DNA of 64,000 bases. It comes from Stappia indica. GTDB taxonomy: Bacteria > Pseudomonadota > Alphaproteobacteria > Rhizobiales > Stappiaceae. The notes under the pieces are model-generated. The model did no database searches, was not told the origin of the DNA, and was given only the letters and a program-made list of their open reading frames with translations. Of the stretch, positions 8,969 through 17,814 are shown one piece after another. The stretch's first letter is position 1. Every line of letters starts with the position of its first letter. Location: NCBI RefSeq assembly GCF_009789575.1, contig NZ_CP046908.1:1860001-1924000 (forward strand). The letters are read 5' to 3'. The translations under genes and the position numbers were made by a program.

Positions 8969-9976
8969 ATGCACCTGACAAAGCGGTCCGCACTGGCCGC
9001 CCTCGCAGCGATGATGCTGTCGGGCACGGCAATGGCCGACACGATCACGGTCTACACGTCCTATGAAGAGGACGAGGCCGCGGCCTTCCTCGAGGAGGCG
9101 AAGAAGGCGCTTCCCGATCTCGAGGTGAACATGCTGCGCCTGTCGACCGGCGATCTGGCGGCGCGCATCATCGCCGAAAAGGCGAATCCCCAGCACGACG
9201 TGCTGTGGGGCTTTGCCGTGACCTCGATGGTCAATCCGCAGATCCTCGAGGGTCTGGAAGCCTACAAGCCGGCCGGCATCGACCAGGTTCCCGAGCGTTT
9301 CCGCGATGCGGACGGCAAGTGGTTCGCCGTCACCGGCTACATGGCCGCGCTCTGCGTCAACAACGAGCGGCTGAAGGACAAGGGCCTGAAGATGCCCACC
9401 TCCTGGGCCGACCTGACCGACCCGTCCTTCAAGGACGAGGTGGTGATGCCCAACCCGGCCAGCTCCGGCACCGGCTACATCCAGATCAACTCGCTGCTGC
9501 AGCTGATGGGCGAGGAGAAGGGCTGGGAATTCCTCGACAAGCTGGACAAGAACGTCGCCCAGTACATCAAGTCGGGCTCGCGGCCCTGCAACGCCGCGTC
9601 CGCCGGCGAGTACACCGTCGGCGCGTCGTTCGGCCTGCGCGCGGTCAAGAACATCGAGGAAGGCTATCCGATCACGCTCGTGGTCCCCTCCGAAGGGGCA
9701 GGCAACGAGATGGAGGCCAACGCGCTGGTCGCCGCCTCCAAGAACAAGGACGCCGCCAAGCGCTTCCTCGACTGGACCTTGAGCGAGCAGGCCGCCAACG
9801 TCTATTACGACTGGAAGGCCATCGTCACCGTGCCGGGCGGCAAGATGCCCGAGCGCTTCACCTCTGCCGGCCTGCCGGACGACGTGTCGAAGGTCCTGTT
9901 CCCGGTCGACTTCAAGGCCGCGGCCGAGGAGCGCGCCCGGATCATCCAGACCTGGCAGGAAAAATACGAGCGTTGA
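8969..9976 (+). CDS. ABC substrate-binding protein, putative 2-aminoethylphosphonate type
   Basis: Periplasmic binding protein of 335 residues. ATG 8969 follows AGAGGAGAA; an earlier ATG at 8939 lies inside the presumed operator and is less likely. Signal peptide to about residue 23 (SGTAMA). Blocks ITVYTSYEEDE, VMPNPASSGTGY and SGSRPCNAASAGE match what I recall of the PhnS2 group annotated as 2-aminoethylphosphonate binding. The ATPase and two-domain permease follow. No phosphonate-degrading gene (phnW, phnX) is in the window, so the substrate remains provisional. Confidence 0.85.
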   Translation: MHLTKRSALAALAAMMLSGTAMADTITVYTSYEEDEAAAFLEEAKKALPDLEVNMLRLSTGDLAARIIAEKANPQHDVLWGFAVTSMVNPQILEGLEAYKPAGIDQVPERFRDADGKWFAVTGYMAALCVNNERLKDKGLKMPTSWADLTDPSFKDEVVMPNPASSGTGYIQINSLLQLMGEEKGWEFLDKLDKNVAQYIKSGSRPCNAASAGEYTVGASFGLRAVKNIEEGYPITLVVPSEGAGNEMEANALVAASKNKDAAKRFLDWTLSEQAANVYYDWKAIVTVPGGKMPERFTSAGLPDDVSKVLFPVDFKAAAEERARIIQTWQEKYER

Positions 9977-10009
9977 GAACGGCTTGAGCCTGAACTCGTA
10001 GGGGGCATT

Positions 10010-10145
10010 CCGGCGGTCTTGCGCATGACGCGGGACCGCCGGGCGAGCCCCGCCTCGCGAGACGATGCTGCCGGCGCCGCCCCCTTGCGGGAGGGTGCCG
10101 GCCGCCGCCTTCGGGCGGTGCAGGCTTGCGCGCCCGTGCAAGCCT
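10010..10145 (+). other. Three hairpins between binding protein and ATPase genes
   Basis: The 217-base gap holds no gene but three stems: CCGGCGGTC/GACCGCCGG (10010-10042), CCGCC-TTCG-GGCGG (10105-10118) and AGGCTTGC/GCAAGCCT (10122-10145). None has a T-run. Their position suggests mRNA stabilisation or attenuation, giving more binding protein than ATPase. Confidence 0.55.
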
Positions 10146-10193
10146 TGCTTCGCCGCCATCCTTTTGAAAAATCGCGCCCGCAGGGAAAGCCCC

Positions 10194-11252
10194 ATGGACC
10201 TTTCGATCCACGATCTCGTCAAGCGCTTCGGCAAGCTGACCGCGCTCGACCATGTCTCGCTGGAGGTGGCCCAGGGCTCCTTCGTCTGCTTCCTCGGCCC
10301 TTCGGGCTGCGGCAAGACCACCTTGCTGCGCGTCATCGCCGGGCTGGAAGAGGCCGATGGCGGCAGCATTCGCCTCGGCGATTCGGACCTGTCCGCGATC
10401 CCCGCGCGGAACCGCAATTTCGGCGTCGTGTTCCAGTCCTACTCGCTGTTTCCCAACATGACGGCGGCCCGAAACGTCGGCTACGGGCTGGAATGCCGGC
10501 GCTGGGACAAGGCGAGAATGCAGTCCAGAATCAAGGAGATGCTCGATCTCGTGCATCTCGCCGACCAGGCCGAGAAGCTGCCCGCACAGATGTCCGGCGG
10601 CCAGCAGCAGCGCATCGCGCTGGCAAGGGCGCTAGCGCCCGACCCGTCCGCGCTGCTGCTCGACGAGCCGCTGTCGGCGCTCGACGCCAAGGTTCGCGAG
10701 GAACTGCGCATCGAGATTCGCGCGGTGCAGAAACGCCTCGGCATCACCACCATCATGGTCACCCACGACCAGGAGGAGGCGCTGGCCATGGCCGACCTGA
10801 TCGTCGTCATGAGCAAGGGCCGGATCGAGCAGATCGGCACGCCGCAACAGCTCTACCGCGAGCCGGCCACCGCCTTCGTCGCCGACTTCATCGGCCGCAT
10901 GAACGTGCTGCCGCTCGATCCCGAAACGGCCGGCGGGTTCAGCTTCGGCGGCATCCCGCTGGAAGTTGCAACGCATGCCAACGGCAGCGCAAGGCCCTCG
11001 GCGGCAGCCGCGCTCGGCATCCGTCCGGAGGCCGTCGCCCTGCAGGAGGCGGGCGCCTCCGGCCGCAATATCCTCGCGGCAGACGTGCGCTCCGTCTCCT
11101 TCCTCGGCAACATCACCCGCATCGAGCTCACGCCGGAAAACCGGCCGGAAACCGCCATTGTCGCCGAGCTGCACGGCACCGCCGCCATCCCGGAAGCCGG
11201 CGCGCGGCTGGCCGTCTCTCTCCCCGCCGACGCGCTGCGGGTGCTGTCATGA
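10194..11252 (+). CDS. ABC transporter ATPase, putative 2-aminoethylphosphonate importer
   Basis: Cytoplasmic ATPase of 352 residues. ATG 10194 is preceded by AGGGAA. Walker A GPSGCGKTT at about 36-44, Q-loop in VVFQSYSLF, signature MSGGQQQR at about 136-143, Walker B LLLDEPLSALD and switch His in VTHDQEE. The last 110 residues form a TOBE-type regulatory domain, usual for the CUT1/phosphonate/spermidine class. The stop overlaps the permease ATG (ATGA), so the two subunits are made together. Confidence 0.93.
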   Translation: MDLSIHDLVKRFGKLTALDHVSLEVAQGSFVCFLGPSGCGKTTLLRVIAGLEEADGGSIRLGDSDLSAIPARNRNFGVVFQSYSLFPNMTAARNVGYGLECRRWDKARMQSRIKEMLDLVHLADQAEKLPAQMSGGQQQRIALARALAPDPSALLLDEPLSALDAKVREELRIEIRAVQKRLGITTIMVTHDQEEALAMADLIVVMSKGRIEQIGTPQQLYREPATAFVADFIGRMNVLPLDPETAGGFSFGGIPLEVATHANGSARPSAAAALGIRPEAVALQEAGASGRNILAADVRSVSFLGNITRIELTPENRPETAIVAELHGTAAIPEAGARLAVSLPADALRVLS

Positions 11253-12937
11253 GCGCAACAGTCGAACGCGGATCGCAGTCGGTCGGCAGGACCGCCGGCT
11301 GGGCCAGCGATCGCTCGATCACCATGGGCCTGTCGGTCCTTGCGGCGATCCCGATCCTGCTGTTCCTGCTGCTGCCGCTGACCGGCATCCTGCTGCGCGG
11401 TTTCGAGACGCCGACGGGCTTCGGCATCGGCAACTTTACCGAGACCTTCGGCGCGGAGCGCTTCTGGCGGCTGGTCGGCAACAGCATCGCCATGTCGCTG
11501 ACCGCGACGCTGGCCGCCGTCGGCCTTGCCTATTTCTACGCTTATGCCCTGCAGCGGGCATCGATCCCCTTCAAGCCGTTCCTGCGGATCGCCGTGCTGA
11601 CGCCGCTCTTCGCCCCCTCGCTGGTGCAGGCGCAGGGGCTTATCCTCCTGCTCGGCCGCAACGGCGTGTTCAACCGTTTCCTCGGCTTCGACATTGATAT
11701 CTATGGCTTTTGGGGCACGGCAATCGCCAATGCGCTCTACGCCTTTCCCTATGCCTACCTGATCCTGTCCGCGGCGCTGGCGGTGGCCGATGCGCGGATC
11801 TACGAGAGCGCCGAGACGCTCGGCGCGGGGCCGGCGCGCATCTTCCGGGACGTGACGCTGCCGGCCACCCGCTTCGGTCTGGCGGCGGCGATCTTCGTCG
11901 TCTTCACCCTGGTGATGACCGATTTCGGCAACCCGATGGTGATCGGCGGCGACTTCAGCGTCCTCGCCACCGAGGTCTACAACCAGGTGATCGGACAGGC
12001 GCAATTCGGTCTCGGCGCGGTGATCGGCATCGTCCTCCTGGTGCCGGCTATCCTCGCCAAGCTGATCGAGAAGCGCATCTCCAGCCGCCAGCACGCGCTG
12101 GTCACCGCCCAGTCCAAGCCCTTGGAAACAAAGCCGTCCCGCGGCCGCGACATCGCCTTCTCGCTCTATGCCTACGCGGTCGTGTCGCTGATCCTCAGCG
12201 TCCTTGTCATCGTCGTGGTGGCGAGCTTCGTGCGGCTGTGGCCCTACAACATGAGCTTCACGCTGAAGCACTACGAGTTCGACGTCCAGAACGGCACGGC
12301 GCCGCTGTGGAACAGCGTCGGCGTCTCGCTCGCCACCGCCATCCTCGGCGTCGCGATCACCGGCCTCACCGCCATCGTGGTGCAGAAGTTCAAGAACCCT
12401 CTCACCGGTCCGCTGTCGCTGCTGGCGATCCTGCCGGCGGCCGTTCCCGGCATGGTCCTGGGCCTCGGCTACGTGCTGACCTTCAACGAGCCGGCCAACC
12501 CGCTGAACGTGCTCTATGGCAGCTTCACGCTGATCGTTATCCTCAGCGTCTATTACAACCACGCCCACGCTTTCCTCATTTCCTCGACCAGTCTCAAGCA
12601 GATAGGCCCGGTCTTCGACGAGGCCTCGACGACGCTCGGCGGCAGCACGCTGACCACCTTGCGCAAGGTGACGCTGCCGCTTCTGTGGCCGACGCTGCTC
12701 GGCGTCGGCGTGTTCTATTTCATGCGCACGATGGTCTCGCTCTCGGCAGTTATCTTCCTGGTGACGCCGTCGACGCAGCTCGCCGCCGTCTCGGTGCTGC
12801 AGCTCTCCGACCGCGGCGCGGTGAACCAGGCGGCGGCCTTCTCGGTCTGCATCATGGCCATCGTGATCGGATGCCTTCTGGTCGTGCGCGCCATCCTGTG
12901 GCTGGCCGGCGCCAAGAACGTCACCCTGATCCGCTAG
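11249..12937 (+). CDS. ABC transporter two-domain permease, putative 2-aminoethylphosphonate importer
   Basis: Inner-membrane permease of 562 residues made of two fused permease halves, about 12 membrane segments. Each half has the EAA-type loop that contacts the ATPase (first near ESAETLGAGPARIF, second near EASTTLGGSTLTTL). This fused layout is that of the FbpB/PhnU2 class. ATG 11249 overlaps the ATPase stop. It is the last gene of the importer operon; a hairpin follows at 12965. Confidence 0.92.
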   Translation: MSATVERGSQSVGRTAGWASDRSITMGLSVLAAIPILLFLLLPLTGILLRGFETPTGFGIGNFTETFGAERFWRLVGNSIAMSLTATLAAVGLAYFYAYALQRASIPFKPFLRIAVLTPLFAPSLVQAQGLILLLGRNGVFNRFLGFDIDIYGFWGTAIANALYAFPYAYLILSAALAVADARIYESAETLGAGPARIFRDVTLPATRFGLAAAIFVVFTLVMTDFGNPMVIGGDFSVLATEVYNQVIGQAQFGLGAVIGIVLLVPAILAKLIEKRISSRQHALVTAQSKPLETKPSRGRDIAFSLYAYAVVSLILSVLVIVVVASFVRLWPYNMSFTLKHYEFDVQNGTAPLWNSVGVSLATAILGVAITGLTAIVVQKFKNPLTGPLSLLAILPAAVPGMVLGLGYVLTFNEPANPLNVLYGSFTLIVILSVYYNHAHAFLISSTSLKQIGPVFDEASTTLGGSTLTTLRKVTLPLLWPTLLGVGVFYFMRTMVSLSAVIFLVTPSTQLAAVSVLQLSDRGAVNQAAAFSVCIMAIVIGCLLVVRAILWLAGAKNVTLIR

Positions 12938-12964
12938 GGCGGGCGCGCGAAAATGCGAATGGAT

Positions 12965-12984
12965 GCAAGGACTTGGCTCCTTGC
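12965..12984 (+). terminator. Hairpin after the importer operon
   Basis: GCAAGGA-N6-TCCTTGC, 28 bases after the permease stop. No T-run follows, so termination is only possible. The rest of the 247-base gap 12938-13184 contains the next promoter and no gene. Confidence 0.4.
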
Positions 12985-13131
12985 CTCCGCGCAGGCGGCG
13001 CGGCTTGTCCCCGCACTCGGAAAATTGAGAAATTTCGAGACGGATTTTGCAAAATTGCGCGCCGAAACCGCCGCATTTCGAGAAAGGCGTCGCAATCTCC
13101 CCGTCCCCGGCAGGTCGCCGGAGAAAATGAC

Positions 13132-13156
13132 GGAACCTCGTGGTGCCCGGCCGGTT
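13132..13156 (+). promoter_or_regulatory. EcfG-type promoter (GGAAC-N16-GGTT)
   Basis: -35 GGAAC at 13132-13136 and GGTT at 13153-13156, ending 28 bases before the small membrane-protein gene at 13185. It is the leftmost of 21 such sites in the window. Confidence 0.65.
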
Positions 13157-13184
13157 AGGACCGTTCAACCACAGGAGTTCCGAC

Positions 13185-13376
13185 ATGGCCGAAAACCTCT
13201 GGCTGCTTGTTGTCCTCGGGGGGCCCGTGATCCTGGCCCTGTTCTTCTTCTACGTGCTGATGCGCCGGAGAAAGCGGGCCGAGCCGGCCGAGCGCCCGCG
13301 CGGCGAGGAGGCGACGAAGGAGCTGTACCGGAAGGACGCGACCGAGGGCGACCGCACCCACCCGCCGGAATACTGA
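13185..13376 (+). CDS. Small single-span membrane protein
   Basis: Protein of 63 residues with one hydrophobic segment at about 4-26, a basic MRRRKR stretch just inside the membrane and a charged tail. The ATG at 13185 follows ACAGGAG by seven bases. I do not recognise a family. Its EcfG-type promoter suggests a general stress gene, in line with the many tiny proteins farther right. Confidence 0.7.
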   Translation: MAENLWLLVVLGGPVILALFFFYVLMRRRKRAEPAERPRGEEATKELYRKDATEGDRTHPPEY

Positions 13377-13440
13377 CGACAGGCGGCAGGGCCCATCCGC
13401 CGCTGCCCCTTACGCAGGGACAAATGCCGCCGCCCCCCGT

Positions 13441-13485
13441 GGACAAGTGGGGGGACAAGTGGGGGGGGACAAGTGGGGGACAAGT
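13441..13485. repeat. Four irregular copies of GGACAAGT in a G-rich tract
   Basis: GGACAAGT occurs at 13441, 13453, 13467 and 13478 (spacing 12, 14 and 11 bases), separated by G-runs. It lies between the convergent ends of the small membrane-protein gene and the HWE kinase gene. Probably a slippage-prone repeat; G-runs could form a quadruplex. No function can be stated. Confidence 0.6.
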
Positions 13486-13496
13486 CGCGCTGTCCG

Positions 13497-15287
13497 CTAT
13501 TCGGCAGCCTTGTAGGTGAGGTTCTCCGAAACCGCGTCGAGCGGGTTCGAGCTGCCGTCCTTGCGCAGCGCCGACCAGGGCGCATGCAGCGACCAGTAGA
13601 GCCCGTCCGGCCGATACTCCAGCGTCACGCTGGCCGAGAAGGCCGCCGCCGCATGCCGCTCGATGATCACCGAGCCGAAGCCGCTCCGTTCGGGCGGCGT
13701 GACGGGCGGCCCGCCCTCTTCCTTCCACTCCAGCAGCACACCCGGCTCGTCCCGCCGGTCGTCGGCGCTCGTCCAGGAGATGCGGATGCATCCGAGCGGG
13801 CTCTGCAGCGCACCGTACTTGATGGAATTGGTGGCAAGCTCGTGCAGCACGAGACCGAGATTCTGCACCGCGCTGACCCCGAGGACGAAATCCTCGCCGT
13901 CGATTGCCCGCTGGTTGAGCGACACGCCGACGGTCGTCAGATGCTGGTCGATCAGGCTGTGCATCGACACGCCGTACCAGTTTTCCTGGGCCAGCAGCTC
14001 GACGGACTGGGCAAGGCCCTGCAGCCGGCTGTCCGCTGCCTCCTGGAACTCTTCCTTGGTGGCGGACTGGCGCGCGATCTGCCGCAGGATCGCCTGCACC
14101 AGGGTCAGCACGTTCTTGGTGCGATGGACCAGCTCGCGCAGCAGCAGATGGACGCGGTTTTCCGCTTCGCTCCGGTCGAAGGAGGCGTTGCACAGCGCAA
14201 CGGCGATCTGGTTCACCTCCAGCACCCGCGTCTCCAGCGGCGCGACGACCTCGCCGCGCCCCATCCGCTCGGCCATCCGCGACAGCTGCCGCACGGACCG
14301 GCTGAGCTGGCGGGCCACCAGATAGGCCAGCAGCATGCTCATGGCGATGAAGGCGATGCTGCCGAAGATCAGCAGCTTCCAGGTGACGACCGACGACTGC
14401 ACCGAGGCGACCGGCCCCGACACGACCACCACCCAGGGAAAGCTGGGCAGCCGGGCGTAGCCGCTCACCATCGCCTCGCCGCCATGCTCGAACTCCACCG
14501 CATCGCTGTGCCGGCTGAAGCCGTTGTGCGGATCGGCGGGAAAGGCGGTCGCGGTAGGCAGGCCGCTGGCCCCGCTGGAGGCGATGACCATGTCGGTCTG
14601 GTCGATGACGGCGGCGCTCCAGCCGGGCGGGATCATCTCGCGCGACAGCACGGCCTGGACCTGGTCGGTGCCCTGGGTCAGGACGAGGGCGGCGCCGACA
14701 TCGCGCAGGTTCTCGGGCAGCGGCATGGTGACGTTGAACACCCACTCTCCCCCGGTCTTGCCGAAGAAGATGTCGGAGACGGTGGTCTTGCCGCTCGAAA
14801 GGGCCGCTTGCAGCGCATCCTTGTTCGATGTGGGGCCGAGCGGCGTGCCGTAGGGCACACGGGTGTTGAGCAGCTGCTGCCCGGTCTCGTCCATCAGGAT
14901 GAGATACATGGAATGCGACGACAGGATGTGCTGCGTCCGGTTCTGGAAGCCCCGAAGGTCGCCGTCCTCCAGTTCCGGAAAGACCGCCAGCAGCCGCAGC
15001 GTCGACGTCATGTCGGTGAGATGTCGCTCGACGATGCGCCCGAGCGCGCGTGCATCCGTGGTCGCCCGTTCGCGCAGCTCCTTTCGCTCGTTCGCCTCGA
15101 TCTCCACGAAGAGAAAGGTCGCGAACGCGATCAAGGGCACGGCGATGGCGGCCGCGAGCAACGTCAGATACGACGTTATGGACGCCGTTGCCGGCGTAAG
15201 CGAGAACGCAGAAAAGAGTTTGCGCAAACGTGTCCGGTGCCGCCCCACGTCCGCACATGCCCCCACGCACGGCCCGACAGACACCAC
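13497..15287 (-). CDS. HWE-family sensor histidine kinase
   Basis: Membrane sensor kinase of about 596 residues. Membrane segments at about 38-62 and 302-326 enclose a periplasmic Cache-like sensor domain; a HAMP-like linker follows. The catalytic part has His388 in ELVHRTKN, the N-box HELATNSIKYGAL and WKEEGGP, the H and W-x-E residues that name the HWE class. Kinases of this class phosphorylate PhyR in the general stress response. The start is uncertain: GTG 15287 is used, but shorter GTG or TTG starts before the first membrane segment are possible. No EcfG-type site precedes it. Confidence 0.88.
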   Translation of the reverse strand: MVSVGPCVGACADVGRHRTRLRKLFSAFSLTPATASITSYLTLLAAAIAVPLIAFATFLFVEIEANERKELRERATTDARALGRIVERHLTDMTSTLRLLAVFPELEDGDLRGFQNRTQHILSSHSMYLILMDETGQQLLNTRVPYGTPLGPTSNKDALQAALSSGKTTVSDIFFGKTGGEWVFNVTMPLPENLRDVGAALVLTQGTDQVQAVLSREMIPPGWSAAVIDQTDMVIASSGASGLPTATAFPADPHNGFSRHSDAVEFEHGGEAMVSGYARLPSFPWVVVVSGPVASVQSSVVTWKLLIFGSIAFIAMSMLLAYLVARQLSRSVRQLSRMAERMGRGEVVAPLETRVLEVNQIAVALCNASFDRSEAENRVHLLLRELVHRTKNVLTLVQAILRQIARQSATKEEFQEAADSRLQGLAQSVELLAQENWYGVSMHSLIDQHLTTVGVSLNQRAIDGEDFVLGVSAVQNLGLVLHELATNSIKYGALQSPLGCIRISWTSADDRRDEPGVLLEWKEEGGPPVTPPERSGFGSVIIERHAAAAFSASVTLEYRPDGLYWSLHAPWSALRKDGSSNPLDAVSENLTYKAAE

Positions 15288-15385
15288 CCCTTTCCGGCTA
15301 GACGTTTACCCCCCGATCCGTTGCAAAACGTACTATCAAATTGCGGGCTTGGCCATAACGCCATTTTTGCGAAGCTGTGAACAAA

Positions 15386-15411
15386 GGAACATCGGCCGGC
15401 GCCGCGCGGTT
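15386..15411 (+). promoter_or_regulatory. EcfG-type promoter (GGAAC-N17-GGTT)
   Basis: GGAAC at 15386-15390 and GGTT at 15408-15411, 34 bases before the ATG of the dehydrogenase at 15446. Confidence 0.65.
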
Positions 15412-15445
15412 CGAGAGGGTCGAAACCCAGCCGCAGGAGCACGAA

Positions 15446-16417
15446 ATGGCGACACCCAACCGCAAGACCACGACCGAGGCGACCGCCGGACACCAGCGCA
15501 GGATCCAGGACGAGATAGACAAGGGCGGCAGCCCGGCGCACGCAAAGAGCGGCGCCATGCAGGCCGGCGCCAGGCTCTATCCCGAGCCGCCGCTGCCCGA
15601 GCAGCACCAGCCCAAGCCCGGCGCCGAATGGGCGCTCGATCCCCCGCCGATGTGCGATGCCCCCTATTACGAAGGCTCGCGCAAGCTCGCCGACAAGGTG
15701 GCGATCATCACCGGCGGGGATTCCGGCATCGGCCGCGCCGTCGCCATCCTGTTCGCCAGGGAAGGTGCGGATGTGGTGATCTCCTACCTGAGCGAAGACA
15801 GGGACGCCAAGGACACGGCCGAGATGGTGGAGAAGGAGGGCCGCCGCTGCCTGATGAGCCGGGGCGACCTGCGCGATCCCGCCTATTGCGCGCAGCTGGT
15901 GGACAAGACCGTCGACACGTTCGGCCGGCTCGATGTCCTGGTCAACAATGCCGCCTTCCAGGTGCATGCCGATGCGATCGAGGATCTGTCGACGGAGCAT
16001 TTCACGGAGACCATCGAGACCAACCTGCACGGCCTGTTCCACATGTGCCGGGAAGCGGTGCCGCACATGAAGGCCGGCGCGGCGATCATCAACACCGGCT
16101 CGGTGGTCGGGCTCGAGGGCAAGGGACAGCTGCTCGACTACGCGATCACCAAGGGCGGCATCCACGCCTTCACCAAGTCGCTGGCCGAGCAACTGCTGCC
16201 GCGCGGCATCCGGGTGAACGCGGTCGCCCCCGGCCCGGTCTGGACGCCGCTCAACCCGTCCGACCAGGCGGCCGACAGGATCGCCCGGTTCGGCGCCTCG
16301 GTGCCGATGAAGCGTCCGGGCCAGCCGGAGGAACTGGCCCCGGCCTATGTCTTCCTGGCCTCGTCGCACTGCTCCAGCTACATCACCGGCGAGATCCTGC
16401 CCGTCGTCGGCGGCTGA
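15446..16417 (+). CDS. SDR-family oxidoreductase (general stress type)
   Basis: NAD(P)-dependent short-chain dehydrogenase of 323 residues. An N-terminal tail of about 70 residues precedes the Rossmann core, as in the YhdF/YhxC-type stress dehydrogenases. Cofactor motif TGGDSGIG at about 90-97, NNAAF after strand 4, catalytic Ser in NTGSVVG and Y-x-x-x-K in YAITKGG. ATG 15446 follows GCAGGAGC. The substrate is unknown. The EcfG-type promoter fits the common appearance of this family in general stress regulons. Confidence 0.9.
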   Translation: MATPNRKTTTEATAGHQRRIQDEIDKGGSPAHAKSGAMQAGARLYPEPPLPEQHQPKPGAEWALDPPPMCDAPYYEGSRKLADKVAIITGGDSGIGRAVAILFAREGADVVISYLSEDRDAKDTAEMVEKEGRRCLMSRGDLRDPAYCAQLVDKTVDTFGRLDVLVNNAAFQVHADAIEDLSTEHFTETIETNLHGLFHMCREAVPHMKAGAAIINTGSVVGLEGKGQLLDYAITKGGIHAFTKSLAEQLLPRGIRVNAVAPGPVWTPLNPSDQAADRIARFGASVPMKRPGQPEELAPAYVFLASSHCSSYITGEILPVVGG

Positions 16418-16451
16418 GGGGCGGACAGGCAGCACACAGCACAGACGCGAA

Positions 16452-16475
16452 ACGGGGCGGCCGAAGCCGCCCCGT
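16452..16475. terminator. Bidirectional hairpin between convergent genes
   Basis: ACGGGGCGGC-CGAA-GCCGCCCCGT: a perfect 10-bp stem with a CGAA tetraloop, between the ends of the dehydrogenase and CBS genes. It probably serves both. Confidence 0.7.
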
Positions 16476-16510
16476 CGTCTGCGTTGAAAGCCTGTTCCGG
16501 ACCTGGCGGA

Positions 16511-16948
16511 TCAGCTCGCCGCCGCCTGGTTGTGCGCCCCGCCGGGACGCACCACCCTGCCGAAGCCGATGCCCGTGACGGCCTGGTCCTGCTGCACCGC
16601 ATCGGCCAGCGAGACGACGCCTGCCAGCCGCTTGTCGGCGTTCAACACCACGAGGCGGCGCACCTGGATGTCGCCCATGTTCATCACCACCTCCTCGATC
16701 TCGTCGTCCTCGCGGCAGTATTTCACGTCGCGCGACATGACGTCCCGCACGCGGGCCGAGCCGTCCAGCCCCCGCGCGACGCCGCGCACGACGATGTCCC
16801 GGTCGGTGATCATGCCGACCAGAGTGTCGCCCTCGCCGACGGGAAGCAGGCCGATGTCGCTTGCCGCCATGCGCGAGGCGATGGCTTCCAGCGTGTCGTC
16901 GGGGCTCGCGATCTGTACGTCCCGCGTCATGATCTGAGAAATCTTCAT
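16511..16948 (-). CDS. CBS-domain pair protein
   Basis: Cytoplasmic protein of 145 residues consisting of two CBS domains (about 7-60 and 75-130), which usually bind adenine nucleotides. Typical elements MTRDVQIASPDDTL, VGMITDRDIVVRG and RRLVVLNADKRLAGVVSLAD are visible. The ATG at 16948 follows GGGAGACC. No catalytic domain is attached, so it is a stand-alone sensor or stress protein. Its EcfG-type promoter at 17063-17088 stands head to head with that of the BON gene. Confidence 0.92.
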   Translation of the reverse strand: MKISQIMTRDVQIASPDDTLEAIASRMAASDIGLLPVGEGDTLVGMITDRDIVVRGVARGLDGSARVRDVMSRDVKYCREDDEIEEVVMNMGDIQVRRLVVLNADKRLAGVVSLADAVQQDQAVTGIGFGRVVRPGGAHNQAAAS

Positions 16949-17062
16949 GTTGGTCTCCCGGTGTCTGATGCCAGCGGTACCGCTGCCGCGAGGGGCAGCG
17001 AGACCTGGAAAGGCCGGACCCGGCAGGTGGGTTCGTGTCCCGCGGCGGCCCGGCACCTCCCG

Positions 17063-17088
17063 AACCGCGGCCGCACCCGGAATGTTCC
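17063..17088 (-). promoter_or_regulatory. EcfG-type promoter (GGAAC-N17-GGTT)
   Basis: On the minus strand GGAAC is at 17088-17084 and GGTT at 17066-17063, 114 bases before the CBS gene start. It is paired with the opposite site at 17124. Confidence 0.65.
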
Positions 17089-17123
17089 CGGCCGAAATCG
17101 CCCGATAGCGCCCGAGAGCGCCT

Positions 17124-17148
17124 GGAACATTCGCGCCTCCTGCCGGTT
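17124..17148 (+). promoter_or_regulatory. EcfG-type promoter (GGAAC-N16-GGTT)
   Basis: GGAAC at 17124-17128 and GGTT at 17145-17148, 60 bases before the ATG at 17209. Only 35 bases separate its -35 element from that of the divergent site. Confidence 0.65.
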
Positions 17149-17208
17149 GTGCCCCGTGAAGAGGATCCGGCGAAGAGGATCCGAAACGGACCGAGCAAGG
17201 AGGCAAGC

Positions 17209-17793
17209 ATGCCGTATCACGACGACGACGACATTCGGCGGGACGAGCGGGAGGGCCGCCGGCGCCGCCGCCATCCCGGCATCGGCGCGCTGTACGGGCC
17301 CTATCCGATGATCGGCGAAGGTCTCTATCCCCAGTATCCGGGCTATTACGGCGAGGATTACGACGACTACCGGCGCGGCGACCCGTGGCGCGGGCCGGGC
17401 CGACCGGAGCACCATGCCCGGCGCGGCCGCGATGAGCGCGGCGTCTGGGACCGCGCCAGCGACGAGGTCGCCTCCTGGTTCGGCGACGAGAGCGCCGAGC
17501 ATCGCCGCGACATGGACAAGCACCGGGGCAAGGGGCCGCGCGGCTACAAGCGCTCGGATGCGCGCATCAGCGAGGATGTGCACGACCGGCTGAGCGACGA
17601 TCCCTATCTCGACGCCAGCAACATCTCGGTCGAGGTCAACGACCGCGAGGTGACGCTGAGCGGGCTGGTCGACCATCGCCACGACAAGCGGCGGGCCGAG
17701 GACTGCGTCGACTCCGTCTCCGGCGTCACCCATGTGCAGAACAACCTGCGCGTTCGTCCGCATCCGGTGCCGCCGCAAAGCGACCTGGCATGA
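17209..17793 (+). CDS. BON-domain protein with SWFGDE motif
   Basis: Protein of 194 residues. The first 75 residues are rich in charged residues, Tyr, Pro and Gly without a signal peptide; SWFGDE lies at about 87-92, a motif that recurs in BON proteins of this group. The BON domain (about 118-185, with VEVNDREVTLSGLV and VQNNLRV) is thought to bind phospholipid surfaces. ATG 17209 follows AAGGAGG. Regulated with the stress set through the promoter at 17124. Confidence 0.85.
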   Translation: MPYHDDDDIRRDEREGRRRRRHPGIGALYGPYPMIGEGLYPQYPGYYGEDYDDYRRGDPWRGPGRPEHHARRGRDERGVWDRASDEVASWFGDESAEHRRDMDKHRGKGPRGYKRSDARISEDVHDRLSDDPYLDASNISVEVNDREVTLSGLVDHRHDKRRAEDCVDSVSGVTHVQNNLRVRPHPVPPQSDLA

Positions 17794-17814
17794 CGGATGC
17801 CGCGGCCGGCCTCT

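Noticed and set aside
13441-13485. CRISPR-like array
   Set aside because: Repeat unit of 8 bases with 3-6-base G-rich gaps is far too short, and there are no cas genes.
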